Assembly: GCA_973895155.1 (NCBI GenBank)
Contig: OZ316897.1
Location: 7,564,001 to 7,628,000 of the forward strand
Origin: Marsupella aquatica
Lineage: Eukaryota; Marchantiophyta
Length of the DNA: 64,000 nucleotides
Direction: 5' to 3'
The translations under genes and the position numbers were made by a program. Below the pieces are notes generated by a model. The model saw only the letters and a list, made by a program, of their open reading frames with translations. It was not told the DNA's origin and made no database searches. Numbering within the stretch: the first letter of the stretch is position 1; every line of letters starts with the position of its first letter. Positions 1 through 12,099 of this stretch are shown here, in pieces.

Positions 1-573
1 TGGGCATTGCACTGTCCGGTTGTTGCCTCATTCTGCCACAAAGGCTTTCATATCAACAAAAAATCTTCACTACCTCATTTTGGATGAGGAACTAAGTGTC
101 CTGAATTTTGAAAAGCATATATACTTGCAGAAGCCGTCTGAATAAGTTGCGGATACCATTGCCAATGCAAGAACGAGCAATTCATATTGACCCTTGTTCT
201 ATGCCTCCCTATGAAGAGGGCAATTGTGCCCACTATATATGTGACCAAAAGAGAGTATTTAAGGTAGCAATTTTGCTATTATTCTCATTACGATGGTGAG
301 TTGCACGCTCTCAACTTTTGTGTTAGACAAACATTCTTAACTATAGTCTCCTGATCACCACAATGAATAGTAAAATTTGGTGATTATTCCTAAAGTGAGT
401 TGTTAAAGTATGAAATACTATAAACATTTAAATTTCTAGAATTTATAAGGTCCTCTTAAGTGGTATCAAGCTATCCCCAAGATTGAATAGCGTCTCTTCC
501 ATGACAACCTTAGACATAAAGACGGCAGTTACAAGGTGGCCGACCCAGATACAAGTGACATCCCTTTTAATGA

Positions 574-1038
574 CGTCCAGCCATTGACCCTAAGACAAAA
601 TCCCCCACGCCAGCTCCAATAGAGCCCTCCTCCTCAGCAGATCCATCTATCCCTATTCTCGTCACCCCAGAACTGGATCTATCTGCCCCCACCCCCACCC
701 ATATAGAGGGAGACCCTTGCCCGAACCCTAGTAGGCATGACCTGGTGAACCCAAGAAACTTTGGTCCAGGTACATATTTGAATGGGTTGCTCGACAACTT
801 CTCTGTGGAAGCCGGTCAAGATATGGGGGTGTTTATGGCCCGCAAGGTGGCTTACTTCTTCTCGGATGCTACCTCTACCAGGTTTCCATTGCACGTCATC
901 CTCAAAGATGTTGCTGTTCAAGTTCATGCTAGCCTTCAGCGGACTCACAGTGTGCAGAAGGCCAGACGGTTACATCAAACCCTTCTTGAACTCATTGAAC
1001 TGACTGCTAGGGCTTCTAATGGCACTAGTCCTGCATAG
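574..1038 (+). CDS. C-terminal part of an unrecognised ORF in a retroposed segment
   Basis: An open frame runs from just after a stop at 571-573 to a TAG ending at 1038. The first part is Pro/Ser-rich, and the second half (from about 745) looks globular, with GPGTYLNGLLDNFSVE. I do not recognise the family. A 250-bp GT-rich 3' region follows, then AATAAA at 1290-1295 and an A-tract at 1311-1320, so the segment looks like the 3' end of a retroposed transcript (LINE or processed copy), truncated at its 5' side. No start codon can be assigned, because the frame is open from the upstream stop. Confidence 0.3.
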   Translation, partial: RPAIDPKTKSPTPAPIEPSSSADPSIPILVTPELDLSAPTPTHIEGDPCPNPSRHDLVNPRNFGPGTYLNGLLDNFSVEAGQDMGVFMARKVAYFFSDATSTRFPLHVILKDVAVQVHASLQRTHSVQKARRLHQTLLELIELTARASNGTSPA

Positions 1039-1289
1039 CGTAGGTCTTTGCTGTTGGAACCCTGCTCATTCGAGTGTGGAGGCCCTCCCTTGCCTGCGGG
1101 CAGTGCCTTGTTTGTCTGTTGTCAGTGTAACTTAGTTTTTTTGCTTTCTCCCCCCTTGGCGCTTCTTTAGGAGGTGACCTTGTGTTCTGTTGGGGTGGTT
1201 TTTGGCATTTAGTGGTCGTTTGGGGTGTGTGTGGGCCCTTTGTGTGGTTTGTTGTCTCCCTTGCTGGTTTTTGTCAGGGTGGCTTCTCT

Positions 1290-1320
1290 AATAAACACGT
1301 ATTATCTCAAAGAAAAAAAA
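1290..1320 (+). other. Polyadenylation signal and A-tail of the retroposed segment
   Basis: AATAAA is followed about 15 bp later by a run of A interrupted by one G. This marks the 3' end of the upstream retroposed fragment. Confidence 0.4.
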
Positions 1321-1849
1321 CAAGTAACTAGAAATTATTTAAACAATAAAAATTATCAATGGGTCCTTTCGAGAAATACCCAAAATGTTTGGGTTCACTT
1401 TTGAGAAAGATGCATGATATATTGAGCAACTGAGAATAGACTAAGTTTATACTGTCTAGGAAAAAAGAAAGTATATTGCAAACATTAGCACATACACCAT
1501 TGCGGCCTTATTAGTTCTGCTGATGCTTCACAAGCCTGTATTTCAATTTTGCAAGCCACAGAATGGTCATCATTGTAGTAAAGACTTTACAAAGCCATAA
1601 CAAAGCACATAAATCATACCACCTTTTACTGGATTCCATGCAAATAGCTAGGTATCATCATTTTGGACATAATAGCAACACTAATGCTGTGCTGGTTCAT
1701 TTTGAGTGGTGAATCCTCAAAAGCCCAAGTGGGCAAGTTGCGCCTTCTCTTCTGGTTAGGACAGATCCAATTCTCAGTTTGTTTCATCCAATTGAGGCAT
1801 GATCTTAACTGTGTGAGTACAATACTCAGCAATTAAAAACAGAGCTCTT

Positions 1850-2345
1850 TGCATATCATCCAGTACCCCATAGTTCCCCAAATATTATAGAGTATACAAG
1901 ACTAATTCTGTAGATTATCAAATTGTACCCAAAATGCCCCATAACACACTTAGAGTACTCCAAAGTACTATAGATTATGAAAGGGTAGCCAAAATGTCTC
2001 TGAATATCTAGAGGATGAATCTTTGAGTACCCCATATGTCATAAAATGACCCACATTACTCTGCTTTACCAAAGGATAGCCAAAATGTCTCTGAATATGT
2101 AGAGTGTCTTAGAGTACCCCAAATATCATAAAATACCCCATAGTACTTTACATTACCAAAGGGTACTCAAAATGTCCCTTATATCATATATTGAGTGACC
2201 CATAGCACCCCACATATCATAGAGGGCTCCGTAGTACCCAGGAGTACTCCAAATATCATAGAGTACCTAAGAGTACTCTAGATTACCAAAGGGTACCCAA
2301 AATGTCACCAAAAATCATAGAGTACCCTATTACCCAAATACCCAG
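1850..2345. repeat. Field of degenerate GAGTACCC / GGGTACTC repeats
   Basis: About 500 bp contain many copies of the core AGTACCC in both orientations, usually next to AAATATCATAGAG or CAAAATGTC. Spacing is irregular (roughly 20-60 bp), so this is not a clean tandem array. There is no coding potential. Mixed orientations resemble subterminal repeats of DNA transposons, but no element end was identified here. Confidence 0.55.
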
Positions 2346-3241
2346 GGTAAGTCTGCAAACTGTCCATAAGCAAATGCTATCCAAAAATGTTTTTGGCATC
2401 TGGAATGAAGACTCATTGGTTAATGAAAGAAAAAACCCACCAAGAATTACAAAACATCACAAAACTTGATGTGTTATACCAAGAGTTAACCTGTGTTGAT
2501 AGATTACCCAATTACGTATTATTTAAGATTATACATATATACTTCTTTAATGTTGTACGCTACATACGTATCATTCATAAGTTCACTTCTAACCGTTCAC
2601 TTCTAACCACGGTATGTTGACAAAAATTCAGTAACTCTCATTGGCTCCATGTTTGCACGGGTGCTTATTTTCTTCCATCTTGGTTAAACCGTACCTCCAA
2701 TAAAATTTGCACATCATGCATGTCAATCAAGCGTGTGTAAAAAACTTACGCACGCATCTCAAGTGTGTGTAAAAAATTACACATCTCAATCATTTGCGCC
2801 TCATTAAATAAAAGTTTGCACCTCGTTCCAAAGTACTTCCAAATATTTGCACATATTTGAAGCGCTTGTGAAAACTTTGCGTCTGCCTCTTAAACTTGGC
2901 CGTTCAAAAACATTGTAACTTAGAAAGAAAATAAAAGCACACTCACATCCATTGTTGAGGCTTTTTATTTCCCATTCCTCTTCTACTTTTTTGAGGTAAG
3001 TTTTTTTTCCTAAAATATTAGGTGTAATTTTTTTCATCTCCTCGGTAATGTGAGAAATATAAATTTAGAAAAGTCCACAAATTTTTTTTTGTTATATGAC
3101 AATTTTTATTTAAGTCTTGAATAATAAGATTTATTCAATAATGAACTAATGATATAAAATTTATTTAACTCATAAATGAGGAAAATTGATATTTTAATCA
3201 GTCAAATCTGTTCAGATGTTATTTAAGAATTTTTGAAAAAA

Positions 3242-3583
3242 TTAATTATGAACTATAAAAAAATTGGTCACCCCTTCGTCATTGACCAATATTTTTCTTC
3301 TTTTTAACAATATATTTTTGTTTTTGAAGGAAAAACACTGTGCAACATTTGGTATTCCGTAGTCTAGAGAGATTGTACGCTCAGATCGTAGACTACTCTG
3401 ACAGGAGCAACTCTCATTTGGTTGGATCAGTTTTTCCCAGCTTGTACCGCAAATTGGAAGTCCTACCATGTGCCATCCATGTCCAACGCACTCATAATAA
3501 CTGTTCTCAGATGAGGGGATGATTACAGGGATTTTGAGGTCGTGTAGAATTCTCAGTACGTCTAAAAGCTGAACTGGGGTCAC
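3242..3583 (-). CDS. Possible gene fragment of unknown function
   Basis: A 113-codon minus-strand frame reads like a folded protein over its first 80 residues (for example CVGHGWHMVGLPICGTSWEK, then a Cys-Ser-rich stretch and DYGIPNVAQCF). It then becomes Lys/Asn-rich and probably leaves the exon. No family is recognised and there is no clear promoter. It may be a chance ORF or a broken exon. Confidence 0.15.
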   Translation of the reverse strand: MTPVQLLDVLRILHDLKIPVIIPSSENSYYECVGHGWHMVGLPICGTSWEKLIQPNESCSCQSSLRSERTISLDYGIPNVAQCFSFKNKNILLKRRKILVNDEGVTNFFIVHN

Positions 3584-4621
3584 CTCATATGTTCAGTTCC
3601 AAGTACTGCTAGATTAAGATGGAATTCTATAAATAATCAGACTTTGACATTTGAATATGAAAAGCATATACGAACTTAAGATAAAATGAAATGAAAGGCT
3701 TTTTGGCTTGCTGACTCTTGGGTCTCTGATTTCTCTTTGTCTTCCCCCTTTATTGTGTTTCTTGAATTTTCGGATACTCCTTTTGGCCTTGGGAATTTTA
3801 TGTAAAAACTCTCTCTGTTCAGTAATTAAGACTCCTTTTGTTGGTTGAAGTATCACTCTGTTATAGTATCATATAAAAACAACTGATGAACATAATAAAA
3901 AACAAACAACCCAAAAAACAAGACATGATGTCTTTACGGTGCCCACTGTTTTGTGGGAGACAAGAAAGAATAGTTGCAGAGATAGATTTGGTGCCGCCGA
4001 GAAAGATTGCCATAGGAGGCACGGAGACCTACAACAACAGCTAGGGGGCGGGCATATTTGTGTTCTAGGATGGCCCCGAAATCATTTATGTGGTACTACT
4101 CTTAAAACAGATCAATCTCGGGATTTGGATCACATGGGTGAACATCAATCACTAAAATAAAAAATAATAATGGATCCCTCAAAATTTGCACATAGTCCAA
4201 ACTGTTTTAAAATGTTAACAATCCCGTACACGTGCAGTAGATGTATTCCAATGTTTGTGGCACCTTTGGATGGACTAAGAAGATAAACCCAATCTTCTTC
4301 AGTTCTGACAAGGTGGTTTTTGCCAAGTTTAGTGGACTAGTTTGCATTCCACCATCTTTGGGAGCTGTAGCAGCACGCTCAAATCAGCGGAGAGATATTC
4401 ACTCGCATCGACTCCTCAACGGACACATCGACGAGAGCTCCAGCTTTGTTCCCGGCTGTGCCTGCACATGCTCAACGGTTTTCTAGGCTAGCGGTGGTGC
4501 CGCTTCTCGGATTTTGACGCGGTGGGCTCTCTCCATAGCCTTCCCTTTCTTTTCACATGTCTTGGTTGGGCCTTTTGTCGCTTCTTGATGCGCTTTTGCT
4601 TTTATCGGGTTGCGACCTGTC

Positions 4622-7600
4622 ATGTCTACGTTGAGAGTGTTGGCGCGGGGCAAGCGCCCAGCCCCCCCACATAGTTCTCCCCCCTCCTCCCCCCCGCCTC
4701 GTGGTCGCCTTCGTGTTTGCTCTTCTTCATTGGATCTCTCTCATCTTCGTGATGACCCCATGCCCGATGTTCTACCAGTCCCCCCAGTCTACTGCCCACC
4801 CCATCGACGCCCTGGGTCCTCTCCCCAGCCCATTCCCCCTCCACCCCTCCAGCATCCCCCTCCGGCCTCTTCATCCACATCGGTTCCCCCCCCACCTCCT
4901 GTCCAGTCGTTCCCTGCTCCCTCCCCAGACGAGCGTCCCCTGCATACTTGTCCTGAGTGTGGCTGGGTTGGCCTCTCCCTTCCTCATCACCGCGGGCGGG
5001 GCCGGTGCCAACGTCGCCAGCAAGCCCAATCCCAGCCCCAGCCCCCTCTTGACCCAGTTAGCTCTGCCCCTCCTTCCTTGGAGGCTTCCGAGAAGGCATG
5101 GAGTTGGGTTCGCTCTCTAGACCCCCTTCCAGCCTACCATCCAGGGTACATTAGACCTCGCCTTTATAACCACATCCCACTAGCGTTGCGCCCATTAGTT
5201 CGGTCATCCTTGTTGCAACTCATGCAGCTTATCTTGGCGCATCCTATCGAGGTCTCCTATTGGTCTTTACTCATGCTTTTTCCACAGTGGACTCTTACCC
5301 TCCCTAGTCACGGTGGTCGCGTGGGTCATCATGAGACTGCCTCTCGTATCCATCGTTTTCTGCGGGGAGATTGGGAACAGCTTCAGGAAGAGTACTTTCT
5401 TCGAGCCCGTTCCTTTACTACCCGTGCTTTGTCTGACCCAGCTCGCCACTCTCATCCTCCAGAGCACAGACACCTTCGTCGCTCTTGTCGTTTGGCCCAG
5501 GCTGGTGAATATCGTCGTGCGGTCTAGGCCCTTTCTCCCACCACACCAGCCCCCCCTGGCGAGGTCACCTTGACGGCCCTTCAGGATCTCCATCCATAGC
5601 CCTATGATCAGCTCCCTTTGTTCGTGGAGGATTTTGAGCCTGAGGAGGATCTTCAGTTTAGTAGGGACCACTTCGCCTATGCTTTCCTCCATGCTCCGCG
5701 TTGTGCGGCTGGTGGCCCCTCTGGCTATGTCTTTGAGCATTTTCGTGATTTATTCCCCCCTGAGGATCCTCAGTCTGGTTTTCCAGTTTTCTTCTCCTTT
5801 TGCCAGTGTATTGCTGCCGGCCGTTTGCCTCCTCCCGTCTCTCGGCTTTTGAGTGCTTCTCGTTTATTGGCCATGGCTAAGTCTTCACCGGGTGTTCGGC
5901 CCATAGCTATTGGAGAGGTTTTTCTTCGTCTGGTGTCTCGCGCACTTTCATCGCAGTATCGCTCTGCACTATCGGATCATCTCTCTCCACATCAGTTTGC
6001 AGTGGGCGTTCCTGGCGGTTGTGAGACAGTTATTGCGGGTATTCGTACTACCTTGGACCTCCACCCTGATTGGGTTGTCCTCCAGGTTGATGTCTCCAAT
6101 GCTTTCAATACGGTTTCTCGGGCATCAATTTTTCGTGCTTTGAGGGCAGCGGATCCAGACATCCAGTCCCTTATCCCCTTTGTCCGTTGTTTTTATGGGT
6201 TCGAGACCCCCCTCTTCTATAGTCATCACACCTCTATAGGAGCGTATACCACTCTTTCTTCTGTAGAAGGTACACGTCAGGGTGACCCTTTGGGTGGGCC
6301 TCTTTTTGCCATTGCACATTTTCCTGCTTTATGAGAAGCCTCCGCGGCCCACCCCCAGTGTATCTTCCCCTCCCTTTCAGATGACACCCACATCATTGGT
6401 CCACCTGTTGTTGTTACTTCTGCCCTCGCCACCCTTTCCACCCATTTGTTGGGCCTCGGTTTACGAGTTCAGCCGGTGAAGAGTCGTGCATGGAGTCCAG
6501 CTGGGTTACCCTCTGATCTTGCGCTTCCCCCTGGGTTCTTACGTCCTACCGACGGTCTTTGGGTCCTTGGCTCCCCAGTTGGTACCGCCTCCTTTTGCTC
6601 ATCTTTCATTGCTGACGCTCTCCAGGCTGCCTTAGCCCCTACTCCTATGCTCCCTAAGTTAGCAGACTCTCAGGCAGCATTTGGGTTGTTGTTGAGATGC
6701 ATCCACCCTCGTGCGTCCTATTTGGCTCGGACACATCCCCCTACCGAGGATCTTTATCTACACCTCCGAGCGTTTGATGTCTCCATTCGTGAGACTTTGG
6801 CCTCTCTTTTAGGGCCAGGTACTTTACTCTCATCTCCGTGGCTTCATCGACAGCTCAGTCTTCCTATTTCTCACGGTGGTTTTGGGCTTACTTCCACTGA
6901 GCGCCTTGCACCTTTGGCCTTCTTGGGCGCGTGGGCGGCCGCCTTCTCATTGTTGGCTGATCGTTTCCTTACTGAGGATCGACCTTTTTTACTTTCATCC
7001 CTCATGGAGGTCGAGGAGGGTTCCCTCCCATTTCAGGTTCATTTGCGCACGGCGCGGTCATCATTACCCGATCCTGTTTGAGCTGCGTTACCTTCATTCC
7101 AGGAGTTTTTATCCTTGGACCCCGTCCGTCTTCAGGCAGACCTTGCTAGGCGTATGCACGCTTTCACCCTTTCCAGCATCCTCACCGAGGCACCTGACAC
7201 GGACCGAGCTTGGATTCTTTCTTCCGGGGGGAAAGGCGCAGGAGGCTGGCTTCAGGCCAATCCAGTCATTCCTCACCTGCGGATGTCTTCAACGGAGTTT
7301 GCGATAGCCATGCGTCTTCGTATGGGCTTGCCCCACCCACTTCTTGCTGGTTTACCTCCTACTTGCAGTTGTGGGAAGCCTTGTGATGCCACAGGTGTCC
7401 ATCTTCTTCGATGCAGTTTGGGCGGCGAAACCATTTTTGTTCACGACGCTGTGAGAGATGCGACTGCTCAGGTTCTCTCTGGCTCTTTGGTCTGCGCGCG
7501 GCGGGAGGTGGTGCTCGAGTTACCTGGTCCTCCATCACAGCGGTTACGGGTGGATCTTACCATGGTCCGTGACGGTCACCGTACTTTGGTAGATGTAGTG

Positions 7601-8017
7601 GTGGCAAACCCATTGCGCCAAGACATCATTGGGACAGCGGCAACAACGGCAGGGGTAGCAGCATCACGAGCAGCAACAATGAAGGAGGCCAAATATGTTG
7701 CACGAGCTTCATCTGATAGCTTCTTGCCCCTTGCTCTTGAGATATTTGGGCGTCTCCATCATCAGTTCGACGGGCTTCTTCGCCAAGCTGCTCGGGATGT
7801 TCACGGCCGGATGGGTCCCACCGGGCCCCCGCTATCTGTTTTGACCACGCACTTTCACCAACGCATTTCAGTCACCTTACAGCGTGCTCAAGCTCGGGCC
7901 GTCTATCGTCGATCTCTGACAGTGGGTGCTAGTGTGACTCCGCAGCGGCTAGCCCCCCTAGAGGACATTCCTATCCCACTTGCCGATCTAGTTTCGACAC
8001 TTGATGTAGACCACTAG
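4622..8017 (+). pseudogene. LINE polyprotein: zinc finger, reverse transcriptase, restriction-like endonuclease
   Basis: A single frame of 1,132 codons runs from ATG 4622 to TAG 8017 with no frameshift and only four in-frame stops (TAG 5525, TAG 5597, TGA 6332, TGA 7079). Order of parts: a Pro-rich N-terminus; a CPECGW...H..C finger (about residues 108-125); reverse transcriptase with GVRPIAIGEV, LQVDVSNAFN, GTRQGDPLGGPLF and the catalytic-box equivalent SLSDDTHIIGP; then CSCGKPC...HLLRC, a Cys/His knuckle. RVDLTMV plus DVVVANP follows, the pattern of the PD-(D/E)xK endonuclease in R2-like, early-branching LINEs. Such LINEs insert by target-primed reverse transcription. All four stops fit CAG-to-TAG or CGA-to-TGA change, so the element was active until recently in evolutionary terms. 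RLE-type LINEs are uncommon in plants, where L1 and RTE types dominate. The family name is not certain. Confidence 0.8.
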
Positions 8018-8262
8018 CTTGTTGCCACATTTGCTAGGTATGATGAGGACCTCGGTCCATTTGCGGTAGTTTTAGTTACTCTTTCTTGGTTTTTAGGGGT
8101 TTCTTTTTGCTCACTTCTTTTAGTTCCTCTTTCTTGGTTTTTAGGGTTTCCTTTTGCTCACTTCTTTTGCGTTTGGTTTTGTCCACTTGGGACCTCTCTT
8201 GTTTATTCTTTTGTACTCTATTTGGCCTTTTTCTGTATAAAGTATGTGTATATTTTTTTAAA

Positions 8263-8267
8263 AATAA

Positions 8268-8297
<30 letters not shown>
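8263..8297 (+). repeat. (TAA)n microsatellite tail of the LINE
   Basis: About eleven ATA/TAA units follow AAAATAAAAT directly downstream of the LINE 3' UTR. Confidence 0.8.
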
Positions 8298-8298
<1 letters not shown>

Positions 8299-8929
8299 CA
8301 TGCTTCTACAATAGACAGAAGAGCCCGTGACTAGTTTTAGTCAATAATAATTACATGTGAAGCATATTGGTGTTCTAATGGAAATAGTGAAACTTATAGT
8401 ACTTAGGGAAAATTTCGTTTTCCCTTCCTTTTTCACAAACTTCATTTTTAATCACGGTTGAGGGAAAAAGGGTGTAGTGACGGAGGGAGTGGGAGGGAGA
8501 GTGGAAGGAGAGACATGAAGGGCGTGGGGGAAGGGAAAATTGAAGAAATAAAGGAAGATTTAAGGCATTGTTCCCTCCCTCATTTATATTGCAATGAGTC
8601 AGTTCTTAGTGCTGTCATCTTTATGACATATTTTGGGAGGATTCAGGTTTTAGACTTCTGAGATCAGTCCGAGTTGCGCGCTGGCTGCTGCGCTATGAAT
8701 TCTCATGTTTAGGGCGAGCGGGAGATTGAGCATGGTGCATTGGAAGATGAAGAGAGAATTTCAATTTCAAGCAGCGCAACTGGGAGCTCAACTTACCTTT
8801 GCAATAAGCCTTTCATGGAGTCGACGACTCGATGGCCTACAAATATCTGAGGGGGTTTTCTTTTCCTTTATGTCATCGATCAGTCCTCATTTGAAGTTCA
8901 GCTTCTGTCAATCCTTGGAAGCATTCTTT

Positions 8930-9100
8930 CTTCAATGTTGGATTTCGGCCGTAGCAACATCTCGTTGCTGCACTCGATCTTGCGCATCTTTTTTTACAGT
9001 CTGTTGCGTGGTTGGCAGCATCTTCTTGCTGCATTGAGTCTGTTGCACATTGCAGCAACATCTCGTTTGACATTGAGTACAATACCATGGCAATGACCAA
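8930..9100. repeat. GCAGCAACATCTCGTT motif cluster upstream of the hAT gene
   Basis: Several near-copies of AGCAACATCTCGTT and its complement (TTGCTGCA) are packed in 170 bp just before the hAT reading frame. They could be subterminal transposase-binding repeats. Weak, judged by eye. Confidence 0.3.
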
Positions 9101-9163
9101 AGCAAAATTGAAGGCAGCAGCGCATGCCTCAGGGCTGCCAAACAATCTCATGGTTAAGTAATT

Positions 9164-11580
9164 TTGAGTAATCATTTGAAGCCTTGCAATCCTAATGGCT
9201 CTCCTGTCTTTCATGGCTCTGGGTCTTTGTCTCCAAGTGCTTCTCCGATTGAGAATGAGATTTCCAATAGCAGGGCAGACGGTGTAGACCCCGATGTTGT
9301 GATTCTTGAAGATGTGAAGGCTGAAGAATTGACCAAGAAGAGGAAGCGTAGCTACGAGATGAAGCGCCACTTCCAGCCTAGATGGGCAGTTGTTCATCCG
9401 TGGGCGACAGCAGCTACGGTGGACGCAGAAGGGGTGGTCACCCAAGTGCGGTGCACAATCTGCACTAAGATTGAAGGGAGGGAGAAATTATATGTTCCAA
9501 AGATCGATGGTCTTTGGAAACATGTTGGAAGGAGGCATGCAGAAAAGGCCATGGTTATCCGAGGCAAGAAGTACTCAAAGGGCACCTTCTACTTTTCTGG
9601 TACCACTCAACATGAGAAGAATGAGAAGTTGTTGTTGCGGCTGCCACAAGACCCCATCCATTGGCAGATTCAAGAGGCAGTGAGTCTTGAGCGGAAGAGA
9701 AATTAAGGCAGTCCAATTTTCTGTTTTTAGTCTGCTTACATTGGGACGTCCCATGACTGACTATGAAGCCATGTTGAAGTTGTTTCAACATTTGAGGGTT
9801 CCAGAGACACCGACCTCACACTGGAGCATGAGTTCAGGCTGGGGAATGGCAGAGAGCATTTTCCACATCATTCGCTTGAAGACTCGGGAGTGGTGTTTTG
9901 GAGCTCGTTACATCTCAATGTCTGTCGATGAGGTAACTGCCATTGACAACACTACATGGATAAGCATTCATGTTTATGTGATGAGAGGGTGGGAACAAAT
10001 ACCTTTTCTACTGTCCTTGCAAAAGTTGACCAATGGCACTGATGCTGCGAACTTGACTGTTGTTGTGGTGGAGTCCTTGACTGGAGATTGCGGTAATCTT
10101 GGCTGGAAAGAAGTAGCTTCAAAGCTAGTGAGCTTTGGAGCAGATGGAGCTGCCGTTTTTCAAGGGCATCAAATAGGGGTTTTGGCTCGCATACAGAAAC
10201 ACCATGCTCCATTCATGGCTGGCTTGCATTGTTGTGCTCGTGATAGGACTAACATCTGTGTGGAGAAATTGGACTCCTTGCCAATTGTACAGAAGATCGA
10301 GGCCCTTGTCTCCAGCCTGCATTCATATTTTGCTCACAACCCCAAATGACAACTAGAGTTTCAACGGTTAGCTGCTGAGTTGGAGACCGAGGGCCAGAAG
10401 ATAGAACGAAACAGCAAGAATCGATGGATTTCCCTTCTACAACCGTTGCAGAGTGTGTTACGTGAGTACAAGACACTTGTTGTGCAAATGTCTACAGATG
10501 GGGCCACACTTGCAATTGCGAAGTCCAATGCGAAGCTATTACTGGACCTGGAGACGTTCATATCCTTGCCATGTTTATTGCCTTTGCTGAAATCTGTGCA
10601 TGACCTGATTGTGTTTGCCCAATCCAGGGATGTCATGATCCAAGATTTCATAATTAGTGCTGTAAAGGTACATCAGGCAGAATTGCACTGTTATTACGTG
10701 GATTTGCAGACCTCCTTTAGGCCAGGGGCATTTCATACATTTTTAGGAGATTGTAGTTGGTCGATCACACACTATTAATCATGAGTGGATGACTGATTTG
10801 GGGACTGGCGTGGAGTATCTCTCCTTTCAAATTGGTGACCACACCTATCTGACCCATTGGTTTGATGAGATTCTTGGGCATGACTTACCCGAACTTACAC
10901 GACATGCATTCGACCATGTTGTTTATACTATGAAGAATCAGTGTAAAGAAGCAGCATCAAAGTTGATTAAGCTGTTTGACACATAGTTTCCTAACGTTGA
11001 CCTGTTGAACGCTTTGGGCATAGTCCATCCGCAATATTGGGACAGAGACGATGCGGAGGACAATTTTGGCTGGTACCTTCAAGTGATCAAGACAAACTTT
11101 TGTGAACCAAAGTCGATTTCCGTGAAGGTGAATCAGGTGAGGACAGTGCTGTCATCGATCCTATTCTTGATTACAGCTTGCTGCAAGACGAACAGAGTTT
11201 TTTCAAGCTAACCATGGAGGCGAAAGCTGCCAAGGTAATGGAAGAGCAAGAGTTTAACCCTGACGTTAAAAATCCCATGACACGGCTATGGAAGAGATTG
11301 GGGGCGAATCCTTTGATTCGGGCAAAAATTGGGGGAGTGGTTTAAGCTTGCAAAAATTGTTGTGGTCATGGTGACAGGTTCAGTGGAGGATGAACAAATT
11401 TTCTCCACTATGTCATTTGTGAAGAGTAAGCTTAGGAACAAATTGGGGAGTCATTTTGGATTGCACGGTGCGGATGTTCACTCAGAAGTTTTTCTCTTTA
11501 GATGATTTCCCATTCTAGGATGCCATTACACATTGGCTGGAGGAGGAAAGGCGTGGCTCAGTCATTGGTTAGAGTGATTG
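9164..11580 (+). pseudogene. hAT-superfamily transposase (BED-type finger, ZNF862-like), decayed
   Basis: The N-terminus carries a basic stretch (KKRKRSYEMKRHFQPRW) and a finger, VRCTICTKIEG...WKHVGRRH, of BED-like C2H2 type. The catalytic region follows after a frame change near 9700: SMSVDEVTAIDNTTWISIHV, then SFGADGAAVFQGHQIGV, then a GLHCCARD..N segment matching the hAT CAHR(x)N-type block. The C-terminal dimerisation part (SVEDEQIFSTMSFVKSKLRN) is at about 11,380-11,450. Stops at 10,347 (TGA), 10,984 (TAG) and 11,516 (TAG) sit where Arg, Gln and Gln would continue the protein. Frameshifts near 9,700, 10,750 and 11,460 also break it. The family moves DNA by cut and paste and makes 8-bp target duplications. 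I could not define the terminal repeats. Confidence 0.75.
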
Positions 11581-11719
11581 ATTGAAACGTGTATGCGAGG
11601 CCGAGTACATTTAGAAGCTGATATGTGATATGTGTTTCTTGTGATGGATGTCTTAGTGGGGATTAGATTTAGATAGGCTAGGGGTGTAAGGGGACATCGA
11701 CTTCTGGGAAGGACTCTGT

Positions 11720-11752
11720 GCACACAGTCAGGGGTTCAATTCCCCTCCATAG
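11720..11752 (+). other. tRNA-like T-arm (possible SINE fragment)
   Basis: GGGGTTCAATTCCCC forms a perfect T-arm with an internal B-box (GGTTCAATTCC). No acceptor stem or good A-box is visible around it, so it is not a tRNA gene. A tRNA-derived SINE remnant is possible. Confidence 0.25.
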
Positions 11753-11989
11753 TTTGAACGGACTTGTGTACAGACATTTATAGCAGCAGTACAAAGGACG
11801 TCCAGCATGTGAAGACGTGAAGTCCCACTCACGGTGAGACTGACAGAATCTGGTACCACTTAAGATGAGTGGGATTGCGGGTAATATGTGTGCCAGAAAT
11901 TGAAGCTTCACATATTTTCTTCTCCATCCCAAGAGAGTATAAGGTGTTGCGCCTCTGCGACTCTGCATTTCATATTATTAAGCTGCTGA

Positions 11990-12033
11990 GTTTTGGTTGT
12001 GTACAGGTTTTGGTTGTGTACAGGTTTTGGTTG
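11990..12033 (+). repeat. Short tandem repeat, 17-bp unit
   Basis: About 2.5 copies of GTTTTGGTTGTGTACAG stand in a row. Confidence 0.6.
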
Positions 12034-12099
12034 AAGCAGCAAGTTCGCAACCTCCGTGTACTTCGCTATGGCAAGGCTGAAGGTGTGCATAAGCAGGCG

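Larger units (their letters stand above)
4330..8298 (+). mobile_element. Near full-length RLE-type LINE
   Basis: The coding frame is preceded by a few hundred bp of probable 5' UTR (left edge not defined) and followed by a T-rich 3' UTR. It ends in a (TAA)n tail at 8263-8296, a tail type seen in several LINE clades. A decayed relative lies at 41,688-44,290 in the same orientation and ends at an equivalent point, which supports the 3' boundary. No target-site duplication could be found by eye. Confidence 0.65.

Noticed and set aside
4626-7307. Minus-strand and alternative-frame ORFs over the LINE (4626-4895, 5267-5740, 6876-7307)
   Set aside because: They are shadows of the long plus-strand frame, which carries all RT and endonuclease motifs.
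9164-9706. A stand-alone host zinc-finger gene
   Set aside because: The finger is followed directly by hAT catalytic blocks in the order expected for a transposase.
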